Part shown: positions 1-10,134 of the stretch, one piece after another
How positions within the stretch are numbered: position 1 is the stretch's first letter
Layout of the letters: the number at the start of each line of letters is the position of its first letter
Origin: Alloyangia pacifica
GTDB lineage: Bacteria > Pseudomonadota > Alphaproteobacteria > Rhodobacterales > Rhodobacteraceae
NCBI RefSeq assembly: GCF_020524285.1
Contig: NZ_JAIVKX010000006.1
Location: 1 to 64,000 of the forward strand
Length of the DNA: 64,000 bases
Direction: 5' to 3'
Program-made: the position numbers and the translations under genes
Notes under the pieces: model-generated
Databases searched by the model: none
The model's input: only the letters and a program-made list of their open reading frames with translations
Told to the model about the DNA's origin: nothing

Positions 1-47
1 GTGCACTGGCACGGCGGGACAGGTCCGCCACGGCGGATGGAGATGGA

Positions 48-386
48 ATGACCTACGTCGTCACCGAGAACTGCATTGCCTGCAAATACATGGACTGCGT
101 CGAGGTCTGCCCGGTAGATTGCTTCTACGAGGGCGAGAACATGCTGGTCATCCACCCCGATGAATGCATCGACTGCGGCGTCTGCGAGCCGGAATGCCCC
201 GCCGACGCGATCCGCCCGGACACAGAGCCGGACATGGACAAATGGGTCGAGTTCAACCGCACGTACGCCGAGCTCTGGCCGGTGATCATCGCGCAGGGTA
301 CACCGCCAGCCAACGCGGCGAAGATGGACAGCGTGCCCGACAAGCTTGCCACGCTCTTTTCACCCAACCCCGGGAGCGGGAAATGA
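48..386 (+). CDS. fdxA: 7Fe ferredoxin (FdxA family)
   Basis: Small cytoplasmic electron carrier of 112 aa. Nine cysteines (C9, C12, C17, C21, C25, C40, C43, C46, C50) reproduce the spacing of Azotobacter-type ferredoxin I, which binds one [3Fe-4S] and one [4Fe-4S] cluster. The second group has the classic CxxCxxCxxxCP form. The roughly 55-residue C-terminal tail is usual for the family. The ATG follows a GGATGGAGA stretch that can serve as ribosome binding site. The stop overlaps the start of the flavin reductase-like gene (ATGA), so the two are translationally coupled and the ferredoxin may supply electrons to it or to a shared partner; that link is inference. Confidence 0.95.
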   Translation: MTYVVTENCIACKYMDCVEVCPVDCFYEGENMLVIHPDECIDCGVCEPECPADAIRPDTEPDMDKWVEFNRTYAELWPVIIAQGTPPANAAKMDSVPDKLATLFSPNPGSGK

Positions 387-919
387 AACCTTGGACAACC
401 CAATACGGTGCCGGCGAGCCCGCATCGGACACCGCCGGCGCCGATCCGCAGGCGTTCCGTGATGCCATGGCGACGCTCGCGGCGACGGTCTGCGTGGTGA
501 CCTCCGGCTCCGGCGAGGATCGCCTCGGGCGGACCGTGACCGCGGCGATCTCGCTTGGCGTGGCGCCTGCCGCGATCCTCGTGTCGATCGCCGCCGGGTC
601 CGAACTGGCGGAGCTGATCCGCGAGACCGGCGCTTTCTCCTACGCCATGCTTTCGGAAGGGCAGGACGACATCGCGGACGCTTTCGCCGGCGCGCTGCCG
701 CCGGAAGAGCGGTTCTTCGAGGGTGATTGGTCAAGCTGGACCTCGGGCGAGCCTCGGCTGCTCGATGCCGTTGCGTCGATGGACTGCCGGGTTGCACAGG
801 CCTTCGAGGCGGAGGGCCACGTGCTCTTTGTCGGTCACGTGCGCGACCTGGCGCGCAGCGAAAAGCGCAAGCCGCTGCTGTGGTACGGTCGCGCCTACCG
901 CACGGTCAGCCCGCAGTAG
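383..919 (+). CDS. flavin reductase-like domain protein
   Basis: Protein of 178 aa resembling the FMN-binding flavin reductase-like family that feeds reduced flavin to monooxygenases. Visible family features are the N-terminal [16 protein letters not shown] segment, a central [18 protein letters not shown] strand pair and the C-terminal GHVRDLAR...[11 protein letters not shown] stretch. I chose the ATG at 383 because it overlaps the ferredoxin stop and is the first codon compatible with family length; an upstream in-frame extension would run through the ferredoxin gene. No monooxygenase partner is adjacent, so substrate and partner are unknown. Confidence 0.85.
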   Translation: MKPWTTQYGAGEPASDTAGADPQAFRDAMATLAATVCVVTSGSGEDRLGRTVTAAISLGVAPAAILVSIAAGSELAELIRETGAFSYAMLSEGQDDIADAFAGALPPEERFFEGDWSSWTSGEPRLLDAVASMDCRVAQAFEAEGHVLFVGHVRDLARSEKRKPLLWYGRAYRTVSPQ

Positions 920-935
920 CCCGCGGGCGGGTTCT

Positions 936-1958
936 TCACGCCGCGGTGGAGAACCGTTCCCGGTACTCGCGCGGGGTCAGCGAGAACTTGCGGCTGAACG
1001 CCTTGCGCATCTGGTCGTCCGAGGAAAAGCCGACCCGATGCGCGATGGTCTTCACCGGCAGCCCCGTTTCGAGCAGCAGCGTTGTCGCCCGCTCGCAGCG
1101 GGCATTCATCACGTAGTCCGACGGGCTCTGGCCGACGTCCCGGCTGAACTGCCGCACGAAGTTGCGCTCGCTCATCCCGGCGCGCTGCGCGAGGGCGCCG
1201 GTCTGCAGCTTACGGTCGAGGTTGGCATGTATCCAGGTCCGGATGTCGGCGATGCCCGAGCGCGCCGGGGTCTGGCCGGTCAGCATGGCGCTGAACTGCG
1301 ACTGCCCGCCGGGGCGCTTGAGATAGATCACCATGTCGCGCGCCACCGAAAGCGCGAGGTCGCGCCCGAAGTCCTGCTCGACGAAGGCCAATGCAAGGTC
1401 GATGGCGGCGGTCACGCCAGCCGAGGTATAGAGGCTCTCCTCGCGCAGGAAGATCGCATCGGCCTCGACGCGCACGTCGGGATAGGCCTTCTGCAGCCGC
1501 TCGGCGACGCTCCAATGGGTGGTGGCGCGGCGCCCGTCGAGCAGCCCGGCCTCGGCAAGGAAGAAGGTACCTGTGCAGAGCGAGGCGAAGCGGCGGGCCT
1601 GCGTTGCGTGGCGGCGGCACCAGTCGACGATCTGCGGGTTCTGGCGCAGCGCTTCCTCGATCTCGAGCGCCCCGGCGATCATCACCGTGTCCTGCGGCGT
1701 GGCCTCGGCCAGCGCGCGCTCTGCGGTCAGCGACAGGAAGCTCTCGGATTGCACCGGCCCCGGCGTCGGGGCGACCAGCTCGACCTCGTAGCGCGCGGGG
1801 TGGGCGGCGGCGGCGAGGTAGCGGTTCGCAGCGGTGAACACGTTCACCGGACCGACCGCCTCCATGCACTTGAAGCCCGGGTAGATGACGATCTGCACCT
1901 GACGTGCGGGGCGCGCGGCGGCATCCTGTGCCGAGCGGGGGGCGGCTGTGTCGGGCAT
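936..1958 (-). CDS. GlxA-family AraC-type transcriptional regulator
   Basis: Regulator of 340 aa with an N-terminal DJ-1/PfpI (type 1 amidotransferase-like) domain at about residues 20-190, including the nucleophile-elbow-like ASLCTGTFFLAEAG, and a C-terminal AraC DNA-binding domain with two helix-turn-helices (around RAGMSERNFVRQF and HRVGFSSDDQMRKAFS). The frame stays open further upstream, but the ATG at 1958 gives family length and begins just before the conserved QVQIVIYPGF strand. It is transcribed divergently from the formaldehyde dehydrogenase gene across 233 bp, so it may control that gene; this is inferred from position only. Confidence 0.9.
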   Translation of the reverse strand: MPDTAAPRSAQDAAARPARQVQIVIYPGFKCMEAVGPVNVFTAANRYLAAAAHPARYEVELVAPTPGPVQSESFLSLTAERALAEATPQDTVMIAGALEIEEALRQNPQIVDWCRRHATQARRFASLCTGTFFLAEAGLLDGRRATTHWSVAERLQKAYPDVRVEADAIFLREESLYTSAGVTAAIDLALAFVEQDFGRDLALSVARDMVIYLKRPGGQSQFSAMLTGQTPARSGIADIRTWIHANLDRKLQTGALAQRAGMSERNFVRQFSRDVGQSPSDYVMNARCERATTLLLETGLPVKTIAHRVGFSSDDQMRKAFSRKFSLTPREYRERFSTAA

Positions 1959-2053
1959 GAGGGCTCCGTTGGTCTGCAGGTTCCTGCGCGATCTGGGGGT
2001 GACTTGTCCGGAAACAGCCGAACATCCCGATTGCTCACGCCGCGCAGATATAG

Positions 2054-3319
<1,266 letters not shown>

Positions 3320-3348
3320 CCCGCCGCGACCCCCGGCATGAAATTTCT

Positions 3349-3380
3349 CCCGGCAGGCGCTTGGCTTGCCGGGGGTTTTT
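3349..3380 (+). terminator. intrinsic terminator after frmA
   Basis: A 10-bp GC-rich stem (3349-3358 with 3364-3373, one G-T wobble) and a 5-nt loop are followed by TTTTT at 3376-3380. It ends the frmA transcript. Confidence 0.85.
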
Positions 3381-3598
3381 CATGTTCACAGCTTGAGGGG
3401 CGCTCGAAGCAAGGCAGGCGACGGGCGCTCGGGCAATGGGTCCATTCATGCAGAATTCTCATGAGTGGCTTCAATTTTGGGCGGATTATCCAGTCAGGCG
3501 GTCTCGCCTAGATATCGGGTCATGACACGGACGGGATCTGCGGGCCGGCAATCACTGCGCCGCCCGCACCTCTCCGACCCAAAGAAGGAATGACCTAG

Positions 3599-4459
3599 AT
3601 GATCCTCGAAGAATCCCTCACCCTGCCCAATGGCGTTGCGCTCCCGAAACTCGGCCTTGGCACCTGGATGATCGAAGACGATGTCGTCGCCGACGCGGTC
3701 AAGGCGGCCATCGCGATGGGCTATCGCCACATCGACACCGCGCAGGCCTATGGCAACGAGCGCGGCGTGGGAGCGGGCATCCGCGAGAGCGGCGTGGCCC
3801 GTGACCAGATCTTCCTGCAGACCAAGCTGGCTGCAGAAGTGAAGGACTACGAAGGCGCCAAGGCGGCCATCGACGGCTCGCTCGAGACCCTCGGCCTCGA
3901 CTATATCGACCTGATGATCATCCACAGCCCGCAGCCCTGGGCCGACTTCGGCGGCGACGACCGCTTTTTCGAGGGCAACTTGGCGGCGTGGAAAGCGCTG
4001 GAGGAGGCGCTCGACGCGGGCAAAATCCGCGCCATCGGCGTGTCGAACTTCAAGCAGGCCGACTTGCAGAACCTGCTCGACCACGCCACCGTCAAGCCGA
4101 TGATCAACCAGGTCCTCGCGCATATCAGCAACACCCCCTTCGATCTGATCGACTTCTGCAAGCAGAACGGCGTGATGGTCGAAGCCTACTCGCCCATCGC
4201 CCACGGCAAGATCCTCGACAACGCCGAGATCAAGGCGATGGCCGACACTTACGGCGTCACCGTGCCGCAGCTCTGCATCCGCTACGTTCTGCAGCTGGGC
4301 CTTGCGGCGTTGCCGAAGACCGGCAACCCGGCACACATGAAAAGCAACGCCGATCTGGACTTCGTGATCTCCGACGCGGACATGGACGCGCTGAAGACCG
4401 TCGAAGAGATCAAGGACTACGGCGACGCGAGCATGTTCCCCGTCTACGCCAAGACCTGA
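3599..4459 (+). CDS. aldo/keto reductase (2,5-diketogluconate reductase-like)
   Basis: Cytoplasmic NADPH-dependent carbonyl reductase of 286 aa with a TIM-barrel fold. The catalytic tetrad can be seen as Asp and Tyr in HIDTAQAYGNE, Lys in LQTKL and His in LMIIHSP. The GLGTW entry motif and the GVSNF loop are also present. The ATG at 3599 follows AAAGAAGGAATG. It stands alone as a monocistron between two hairpins. The nearby formaldehyde dehydrogenase hints at aldehyde detoxification, but the substrate cannot be told from sequence. Confidence 0.92.
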   Translation: MILEESLTLPNGVALPKLGLGTWMIEDDVVADAVKAAIAMGYRHIDTAQAYGNERGVGAGIRESGVARDQIFLQTKLAAEVKDYEGAKAAIDGSLETLGLDYIDLMIIHSPQPWADFGGDDRFFEGNLAAWKALEEALDAGKIRAIGVSNFKQADLQNLLDHATVKPMINQVLAHISNTPFDLIDFCKQNGVMVEAYSPIAHGKILDNAEIKAMADTYGVTVPQLCIRYVLQLGLAALPKTGNPAHMKSNADLDFVISDADMDALKTVEEIKDYGDASMFPVYAKT

Positions 4460-4787
4460 CCCGCCAGATCACGCCGGGAACGGAATGTCCCGACAGGCGC
4501 CGCGCATTCTGCGCGGCGTCTTCTCATGTCCGGGTGGAGTTCCGAGGCTCCGGAAAGACCCGCGTCCGGATCCGTTGGAGGCGCGGCAGACCCAGGTGAC
4601 GCGGCGTTGTTGCGCGCGGGCCGAGATCGCTGACAAAAGCCTCTTTGTCGCGTTCCCTTTTTGTGCTAGAGCATGGGCTCCGCCGGATCACCCGGCGGAT
4701 ACCCGAACATTCAGCATCAGTCAGTGGACGACGTCACGCGCCCAAAAGGCGGCGCTATGTCCGGGCAAAAGGAGGGAAAGTTTTCAC
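4460..4787. other. 328-bp intergenic region before the 56-aa ORF
   Basis: It holds the putative terminator of the aldo/keto reductase gene (4498-4524) and a possible promoter for the small ORF: a TTGTCG-like -35 near 4647 and a TAGAGC-like -10 near 4669, both weak. In the presumed leader there is an 8-bp perfect hairpin (4679-4686 with 4692-4699) with no T-tract. An AAAGGAGGG ribosome binding site precedes the start at 4788. No further gene is convincing. Confidence 0.5.
4498..4524 (+). terminator. putative terminator after aldo/keto reductase
   Basis: A perfect 8-bp stem (4498-4505 with 4511-4518) with an ATTCT loop, followed by a short pyrimidine run TCTTCT. The T-tract is weak. Confidence 0.55.
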
Positions 4788-4958
4788 ATGGGTATTTTCA
4801 GCAAAGACCAGGCCTCGACCGTCTCGCAACTTCTTCAATCGGGCATGTCCGATTTCGATATCGCGCTCAAGGTCTGCCCGGCGGGCGAGGATCCGGAGCT
4901 ACTGCTCGACGCAATCGCCATTCAGCGCGAGCGTCAGGACCTGGCCACCACGTCCTGA
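4788..4958 (+). CDS. 56-aa protein of unknown function
   Basis: I do not recognise this small protein. Support for translation is an excellent ribosome binding site (AAAGGAGGG) at good spacing, its own leader, and a strong intrinsic terminator 23 bp after the stop. The product is acidic and soluble, begins MGIFSKDQAS, has a single Cys (KVCPAGED) and a likely helix at LLLDAIAIQRERQ. It has no signal peptide or membrane segment. Neighbours give no clue. The isolated, well-built transcription unit argues that it is a real, possibly abundant, small protein. Confidence 0.7.
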   Translation: MGIFSKDQASTVSQLLQSGMSDFDIALKVCPAGEDPELLLDAIAIQRERQDLATTS

Positions 4959-4981
4959 ACCGGCGTAAATCCCAAGCACGA

Positions 4982-5017
4982 CCCCGCGGGAGGCGACTCC
5001 TGCGGGGTTTTCTTTTG
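4982..5017 (+). terminator. strong intrinsic terminator after the 56-aa ORF
   Basis: An 11-bp stem (4982-4992 with 4997-5007, one G-T) capped by a GCGA tetraloop and followed by TTTTCTTTT. Confidence 0.9.
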
Positions 5018-5174
5018 CCGGCATCGGAGGGACGCCGGCACATGCAGAAGCGCGTCCAAGATGCTGTTGCCGCTTTGAAACCGCGCGGCGCCGGGTGGCG
5101 AGCGCTGGCGCTCCCGGGTAGGCGGCGGGGCCTCGAGAGGTGTACACTGCACATAACGCGCGCAGGGGGCCGCC

Positions 5175-6458
5175 ATGACAACGCTCGAAATTTTCCAACG
5201 CCTCGGACTTGCTCTGGCGATCGGCCTACTGATCGGCCTCGAGCGCGGCTGGAGCGGGCGTGGCGACAAGGAGGGCGAGCGCGTCGCGGGCGTGCGCACC
5301 TTCGCGATTGCCGGTCTGGTCGGCGGCGTTTCGGGCTGGCTGGTGCTGTTCAGCGCGCCGGTGGTCCTGGCGGCGGTCCTGCTGTGCCTGACGGCGCTGC
5401 TCGCGGCGAGCTACTGGATCGAGGCCCGGCGCAGCGGTGACCGGGGGCTGACCACCGAGATCAGCCTGCTGCTGGTGGTCCTGCTCGGCGCGGCCGCGAT
5501 GCTGGGAGAGATGGCCCCCGCCGCGGCGGTCGCCGTGATCGCCGCGCTGCTCCTGTCGATGAAGACGCGGTTGCACCGCTGGGTGGCGCGGATGGAGCAG
5601 ATCGAGCTGTCGGCGGTGCTCAAGCTGGCGCTGATCTCGGTGGTGGTGCTGCCGCTGATGCCGGACCGGGGCTTTGGGCCCGGTGGCGTGCTCAACCCCT
5701 ACGCGCTGTGGTGGGCGGTGGTCGTGGTCGCCGGCCTGTCGTTCCTCGGCTACGTGGCGATCCGGCTCGGCGGGGCGAACCTCGGGATGCTGCTGACCGG
5801 CCTCTGTGGCGGGCTGGCCTCGTCGACCTCGACAACGCTGGCGCTGTCGCGCGTGGTGCGGGCGCAGCCGGGCTTCGCCCCGATGGCGGCGGCGGGCATT
5901 CTCGCGGCCGGGTCCGTGGCCTTCCTGCGCGTGCTCGCGCTGGTCGCCGTGTTCCAGCCCGCATTGCTGGCGCAACTGGCGCTGCCGGTGGGGCTGATGG
6001 CCGGGGTCGGCCTGCTGGCGACGGGGGCGCTCTACATGCGCGCGCGCAAGACCGGGGAAAAGGCCGGGAGTGTCGAGGGCATCGGCAACCCGCTCGAGCT
6101 TGGCGCCGCGCTCGGTTTTGCCGCCGTGCTCGCGGTGGTCCTGCTCGGCGTGCACTACCTGCGGCTCTGGCTCGGCGTCGAGGGGGTCTACGCCGCGGCG
6201 GCGCTCTCCGGGCTGACGGATGTGGATGCGCTGACCATCTCGGTCTCGCGGCTGGTAGGCGACAACCTGTCGGTCTTCCACGGCGCGGTGGCGATCTTCA
6301 TCGCCGTTTCGGTGAACTCGGCGGTGAAGGGCGGGATCAGCCTTTTCGCCGGCAACATGGCGCTGGGTCTGCGGGTGCTGCCGGTCTACCTCGCAGCGAT
6401 CCTGTCGGGCGGGGCGGTTCTGGCGCTGGTCGGTCCCGTGGCCGGGGCGCTCCCCTAG
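5175..6458 (+). CDS. MgtC/SapB-DUF4010 integral membrane protein
   Basis: Inner-membrane protein of 427 aa. The N-terminal MgtC-like part (residues 1-140) has the typical ALAIGLLIGLERGW and VAGVRTFAIAGLVGG motifs. The rest is a DUF4010-type bundle of about 8-9 hydrophobic helices with the conserved CGGLASSTSTTLALSR and ALSGLTDVDALTIS segments. The family function is unsettled; MgtC itself is tied to magnesium limitation and modulation of ATP synthase. That is suggestive because the gene converges on an operon that ends in a cation ATPase and begins with an N-ATPase. Its stop shares the palindrome CTAG with the stop of the facing gene. Confidence 0.88.
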   Translation: MTTLEIFQRLGLALAIGLLIGLERGWSGRGDKEGERVAGVRTFAIAGLVGGVSGWLVLFSAPVVLAAVLLCLTALLAASYWIEARRSGDRGLTTEISLLLVVLLGAAAMLGEMAPAAAVAVIAALLLSMKTRLHRWVARMEQIELSAVLKLALISVVVLPLMPDRGFGPGGVLNPYALWWAVVVVAGLSFLGYVAIRLGGANLGMLLTGLCGGLASSTSTTLALSRVVRAQPGFAPMAAAGILAAGSVAFLRVLALVAVFQPALLAQLALPVGLMAGVGLLATGALYMRARKTGEKAGSVEGIGNPLELGAALGFAAVLAVVLLGVHYLRLWLGVEGVYAAAALSGLTDVDALTISVSRLVGDNLSVFHGAVAIFIAVSVNSAVKGGISLFAGNMALGLRVLPVYLAAILSGGAVLALVGPVAGALP

Positions 6459-9160
6459 CGGCCGGAGCCGCGCCAGCGCAGGCGCAGCCGCTTTTCGCCC
6501 TCGAGCAGCATGAGGAAGACGGCGCCCACCAGCACCGCGAGCAGGCCGTCGGCGAAAGACACTGGCGCGGTGCGGAAGATCGCCTGCAGCGGCGGCAGGT
6601 AGGTGATTGCGCATTGCGCGGCGGTGACGGTGACGACGCAGGCCCAGATGATCGGCGTGCCGCGCGCCGCGCGCAGGGTCAGCGAGGTGCCGTGGATGTT
6701 GCGGATAAAGAACAGGTGGAAGATCTCGAGGATCACCATCGTGTTCATCGCGATGGTCTGCGCCAGCGCGACGGACTGGCCCTGCGCGATGGCACGGAAA
6801 TACATGCCGAAGACCGCCACGAGGAACAGCGCCGAGACCAGCACGATGTGCCAGAGCAGCGCGCCGCTAAGCAGCGGCGCGGCGCGGGGCCGGGGGGCGC
6901 GGCGCATGGCGCCCGCCTCCGGCGCCTCGAAGGCCAGCGCGAGCCCCAACGTGCCGGCGGTGATCAGGTTCACCCAGAGGATCTGCACCGGGGTGATCGG
7001 CAGCGCCATGCCGGCAAAGAGCGCGACGATTACCGTCATCGCCTCGCCGGTGCTGGTCGGCAGGGTCCAGCTGATCACCTTCGTGATGTTGTCGTAGACC
7101 GCGCGCCCCTCGCGCACCGCGGCGACGATCGAGGCGAAGTTGTCGTCGGCCAGCACCACGGCGGCGGCCTCCTTGGCGGCTTCGCTGCCCGACAGCCCCA
7201 TGGCGACACCCGCGTCAGCGCGCTTGAGGGCCGGCGCGTCGTTGACCCCGTCGCCGGTCATCGCCACCGTCAGCCCGTGCGATTGCAGCGCCGAGACAAG
7301 GCGCAGCTTGTGGCCCGGAGAGGTGCGGGCGAAAATATCCGTGTCGATGACCTCGCGAGCCAGCGCCGCGTCGCCCATTGCCTCGAGCTCGGCGCCGGTC
7401 AGCACCCGCTCGACGTTCTGCAGGCCAATCCGGGCCGCGATGGCGCGGGCGGTCGCCGCGTGGTCGCCGGTGATCATCTTCACCCGGATCCCGGCGCTTC
7501 GGCATTCGGCCACGGCGGCGATGGCCTCGGGGCGGGGCGGGTCGATCAGCCCGACGAGCCCGATCAGGGTGAGCTCTCCGGCAAGATCGGCCACGTTCAG
7601 CACGCTGTGGTCCGGCGGAACGGCACGCTGCGCGACCGCGAGCACCCGCTGACCCTCGGCGGCGAGACGTTCGACCCTCTCGTGCCAGTGCCGCGCGTCG
7701 AGCGGCGCGGTGCCGCCATCCTCGCGCCGCTGGTCGCGACAGAGTGCCAGCACCACCTCGGGGGCGCCCTTGACGTGGATACGCGCGTGGCCCTCGTGGT
7801 CGTGGTGCAGCGTGGCCATGTAGCGATGCGCGGCATCGAAGGGAATGGCATCGGTGCGGCTCCAGTTCCGGAAGGGCGCGGCGCCGTCGCCGGTGATCTT
7901 TCCGGCCAGCGCCAGCAGAGCGCCCTCCATCGGGTCGCCGTCGACCTGCCAGCCGGTTTCGCCCTGATGCAGCAGCGCGTCGTTGCACAGCGCGGCGGCG
8001 AGGGCGAAGTCATCCAGCTCTGTACCTGCGTCGGGCAAATCCCCGGGCCCATCCGGGCGGATCGCGCCATCCGGGGCGTAACCATTGCCGGCCACGGTGT
8101 AGACCCGTGCCGCCGAGGCGAGGCTGGCCACCGTCATGGCGTTACGGGTGAGCGTGCCGGTCTTGTCCGAGCAGATCACCGAGACCGATCCCAGCGTCTC
8201 GATCGCGGGCAGGTGGCGGACGATGGCGTTGCGCCGGGCCATCTTTTGCACGCCGACCGCCAGCGTGATGGTCAGCACCGCCGGCAGCCCTTCGGGGATG
8301 GCGGCGACCGAAAGGCCGACGATGGCCATGAAGAGATCGCCGAAGGGCAGGTGGCGGACCACCAAGCCATAGGCCATGAGCGCGACACCGACCACGAGGA
8401 TGACGGCGGTGAGCCAGCGGGCGAAGCGGTCCATCTGGGTCAGCAACGGGGTCTTCACCGTCTCGACGCGCGAAAGCATGCCGCTGATCTGGCCGATCTG
8501 GGTTTCGAGCCCGGTGGCCACGACGACGCCTCTTCCGGTGCCCGCCGCGACCATAGTGCCGGAGAACAGCATCGCGCTGCGGTCGCCGAGCGCGCTCTCC
8601 GGCGCCACGGCGGAGGTGCCCTTGTCGACGGGCAGGGACTCGCCGGTCAGCACGGCCTCCTGCACCTTCAGCGCATGCGCTTCCAGCAGCCGCAGGTCGG
8701 CGGGCACCAGCGCGCCCGGCTCGACGAAGACGATGTCTCCGGGCACGAGGCCGGCCACGTCGAGGCTCCGCCGCCGCCCGTCCCGCAGCGCCGAGGCACG
8801 CGGCGCCAGCATGCGGCGGATCGCGGCCATGGCGTCTTCGGCGCGGCCTTCCTGCACGGAGCCGATGACGGCATTGATCAGCACCACCGCGAGGATGACC
8901 CCGGTGTCGACCCAATGCCCAAGCGCGGCGGTGACCAGCGCCGAGCCGATCAGCACGTAGATCAGCACGTTGTGGAACTGCAGCAGGAAACGCAGGACCG
9001 GGTGCCGCTGCGCCGGCTCGGGCAGCTGGTTCGGCCCATGCACGGCGCGGCGGCGCTCCGCCTCGGCGGTGCTCAGCCCGGCCTCCGAGGCCGCCATGGC
9101 CTCGAGCACAGCCTGCGGGGGCAGCGCGTGGAACGGCAGAGGATCTTGGCGGGGCGTCAT
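6455..9160 (-). CDS. P2-type cation-transporting ATPase
   Basis: ATP-driven cation pump of 901 aa in the inner membrane. It has the N-terminal cation-ATPase domain, actuator motif TGES (172-175), the M4 signature PEGLP (289-293), phosphorylation site DKTGT (332-336), KGAPE in the nucleotide domain and the hinge TGDGVND. Ten membrane helices are expected. In M6 the sequence reads VNLITAGT: the Asn and Thr of the SERCA pattern NLVTD are kept, but the transport-site Asp is Ala. Calcium specificity is therefore doubtful and the ion is unknown. The ATG at 9160 overlaps the stop of the LOG-family gene (ATGA). It is the last gene of the N-ATPase operon. Confidence 0.9.
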   Translation of the reverse strand: MTPRQDPLPFHALPPQAVLEAMAASEAGLSTAEAERRRAVHGPNQLPEPAQRHPVLRFLLQFHNVLIYVLIGSALVTAALGHWVDTGVILAVVLINAVIGSVQEGRAEDAMAAIRRMLAPRASALRDGRRRSLDVAGLVPGDIVFVEPGALVPADLRLLEAHALKVQEAVLTGESLPVDKGTSAVAPESALGDRSAMLFSGTMVAAGTGRGVVVATGLETQIGQISGMLSRVETVKTPLLTQMDRFARWLTAVILVVGVALMAYGLVVRHLPFGDLFMAIVGLSVAAIPEGLPAVLTITLAVGVQKMARRNAIVRHLPAIETLGSVSVICSDKTGTLTRNAMTVASLASAARVYTVAGNGYAPDGAIRPDGPGDLPDAGTELDDFALAAALCNDALLHQGETGWQVDGDPMEGALLALAGKITGDGAAPFRNWSRTDAIPFDAAHRYMATLHHDHEGHARIHVKGAPEVVLALCRDQRREDGGTAPLDARHWHERVERLAAEGQRVLAVAQRAVPPDHSVLNVADLAGELTLIGLVGLIDPPRPEAIAAVAECRSAGIRVKMITGDHAATARAIAARIGLQNVERVLTGAELEAMGDAALAREVIDTDIFARTSPGHKLRLVSALQSHGLTVAMTGDGVNDAPALKRADAGVAMGLSGSEAAKEAAAVVLADDNFASIVAAVREGRAVYDNITKVISWTLPTSTGEAMTVIVALFAGMALPITPVQILWVNLITAGTLGLALAFEAPEAGAMRRAPRPRAAPLLSGALLWHIVLVSALFLVAVFGMYFRAIAQGQSVALAQTIAMNTMVILEIFHLFFIRNIHGTSLTLRAARGTPIIWACVVTVTAAQCAITYLPPLQAIFRTAPVSFADGLLAVLVGAVFLMLLEGEKRLRLRWRGSGR

Positions 9161-10119
9161 GGGTCGGCCGGTCCCGGCGCTGCGGCGGTGAGCGCGCGCC
9201 CGGCGCGCGCGTACCATTGTCGGATGCCCTCCCAGATCTCCCCGGCCTCCTCGGCGTACCAGAAGAGGGCGCGGTCCTCGGGGTCGATCACTCCTTCCTC
9301 CACGAGGAAATCCACGTCGAAGGCCCGCCGCCAGAAGGACTCGCCGACCAGCACCACTGGCACGGGCAGAATCTTGCGGGTCTGGATCAGCGTCAGCGTC
9401 TCGAAAAGCTCGTCCATCGTGCCGTAGCCGCCGGGGAAGACCACCAGGGCGCGGGCGCGCTTGAGGAAGTGCAGCTTGCGCAGCGCGAAGTAGTGGAAGC
9501 GGAAGCAGAGGTCGGGGGTCAGGTAGGGGTTGGGGTATTGCTCGTGCGGCAGGGTGATGTTGAGCCCGACGCTGCGCGCGCCGGCCTCGTGGCTGCCGCG
9601 GTTCGCCGCCTCCATCATGCCCGGTCCGCCGCCGGTCACCACCACCAGCCGGTTGCCGTGCTGCCCCTCCTGTGTGCCGACGATGCGCCCGAAGGCGCGC
9701 GCGACCTCGTAATAGCGGCTCTTGTCCGCGACCCGCCGGGCGATGGCGAGCGTGCTTCGCAGCTCCGGATTGTCCGGGTCTCGCGCCAACGCGCCCTCCC
9801 GCGCGGCAACCCCCGCGGCGGCGCGGGCCGGTTCGGGGATGCGGGTCGCGCCGAAGACGACGATGGAATGCGCGATGCCATGCGCCTGCAGCAGCGTCTC
9901 GGCCTTCTGGTAGTCGAGCATGAGCCGAACCCCGCGCATGTCGTCCCGGTCGAGGAAGTCCACGTCGTGATCGCCCTCGAGGTAGCTCGGGCTCGCCATG
10001 ATCCGGCGCACGAGGTCCGGAGCGCGCCGGTCCTCGGTCGCGGGCTTCGGCGCGCACCAGGGCAGGTCCACGTCGCGATCCGCGCTCGGCGGCTGGGTCT
10101 CGGGGCAGTCCTCGGTCAT
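9157..10119 (-). CDS. TIGR00730/LOG-family Rossmann-fold protein
   Basis: Protein of 320 aa with the lysine decarboxylase-like (LOG) fold. The diagnostic motifs are GGGPGMMEAA at 163-172 and PGGYGTMDE at 229-237, which in LOG proteins form the nucleotide phosphoribohydrolase site releasing a base from a nucleoside monophosphate. The first 85 residues are a family-specific extension, so this belongs to the longer bacterial subgroup rather than the 190-aa cytokinin enzymes. A very good AGGAGGACCTG ribosome binding site precedes the ATG. It lies 15 bp after atpG and overlaps the ATPase gene, so it is co-transcribed with ion pumps; the functional reason is not known. Confidence 0.88.
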   Translation of the reverse strand: MTEDCPETQPPSADRDVDLPWCAPKPATEDRRAPDLVRRIMASPSYLEGDHDVDFLDRDDMRGVRLMLDYQKAETLLQAHGIAHSIVVFGATRIPEPARAAAGVAAREGALARDPDNPELRSTLAIARRVADKSRYYEVARAFGRIVGTQEGQHGNRLVVVTGGGPGMMEAANRGSHEAGARSVGLNITLPHEQYPNPYLTPDLCFRFHYFALRKLHFLKRARALVVFPGGYGTMDELFETLTLIQTRKILPVPVVLVGESFWRRAFDVDFLVEEGVIDPEDRALFWYAEEAGEIWEGIRQWYARAGRALTAAAPGPADP

Positions 10120-10134
10120 CAGGTCCTCCTCGGC

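Noticed and set aside
3381-3598. Small genes between frmA and the aldo/keto reductase
   Set aside because: Only short frames without ribosome binding sites; the region reads as terminator, spacer and promoter.
5708-9427. Very long plus-strand open frame (over 1200 codons) opposite the P-type ATPase gene
   Set aside because: It is Arg/Gly/His-rich with no recognisable domain and mirrors codon bias of the real genes on the other strand; high GC makes such antisense frames common.
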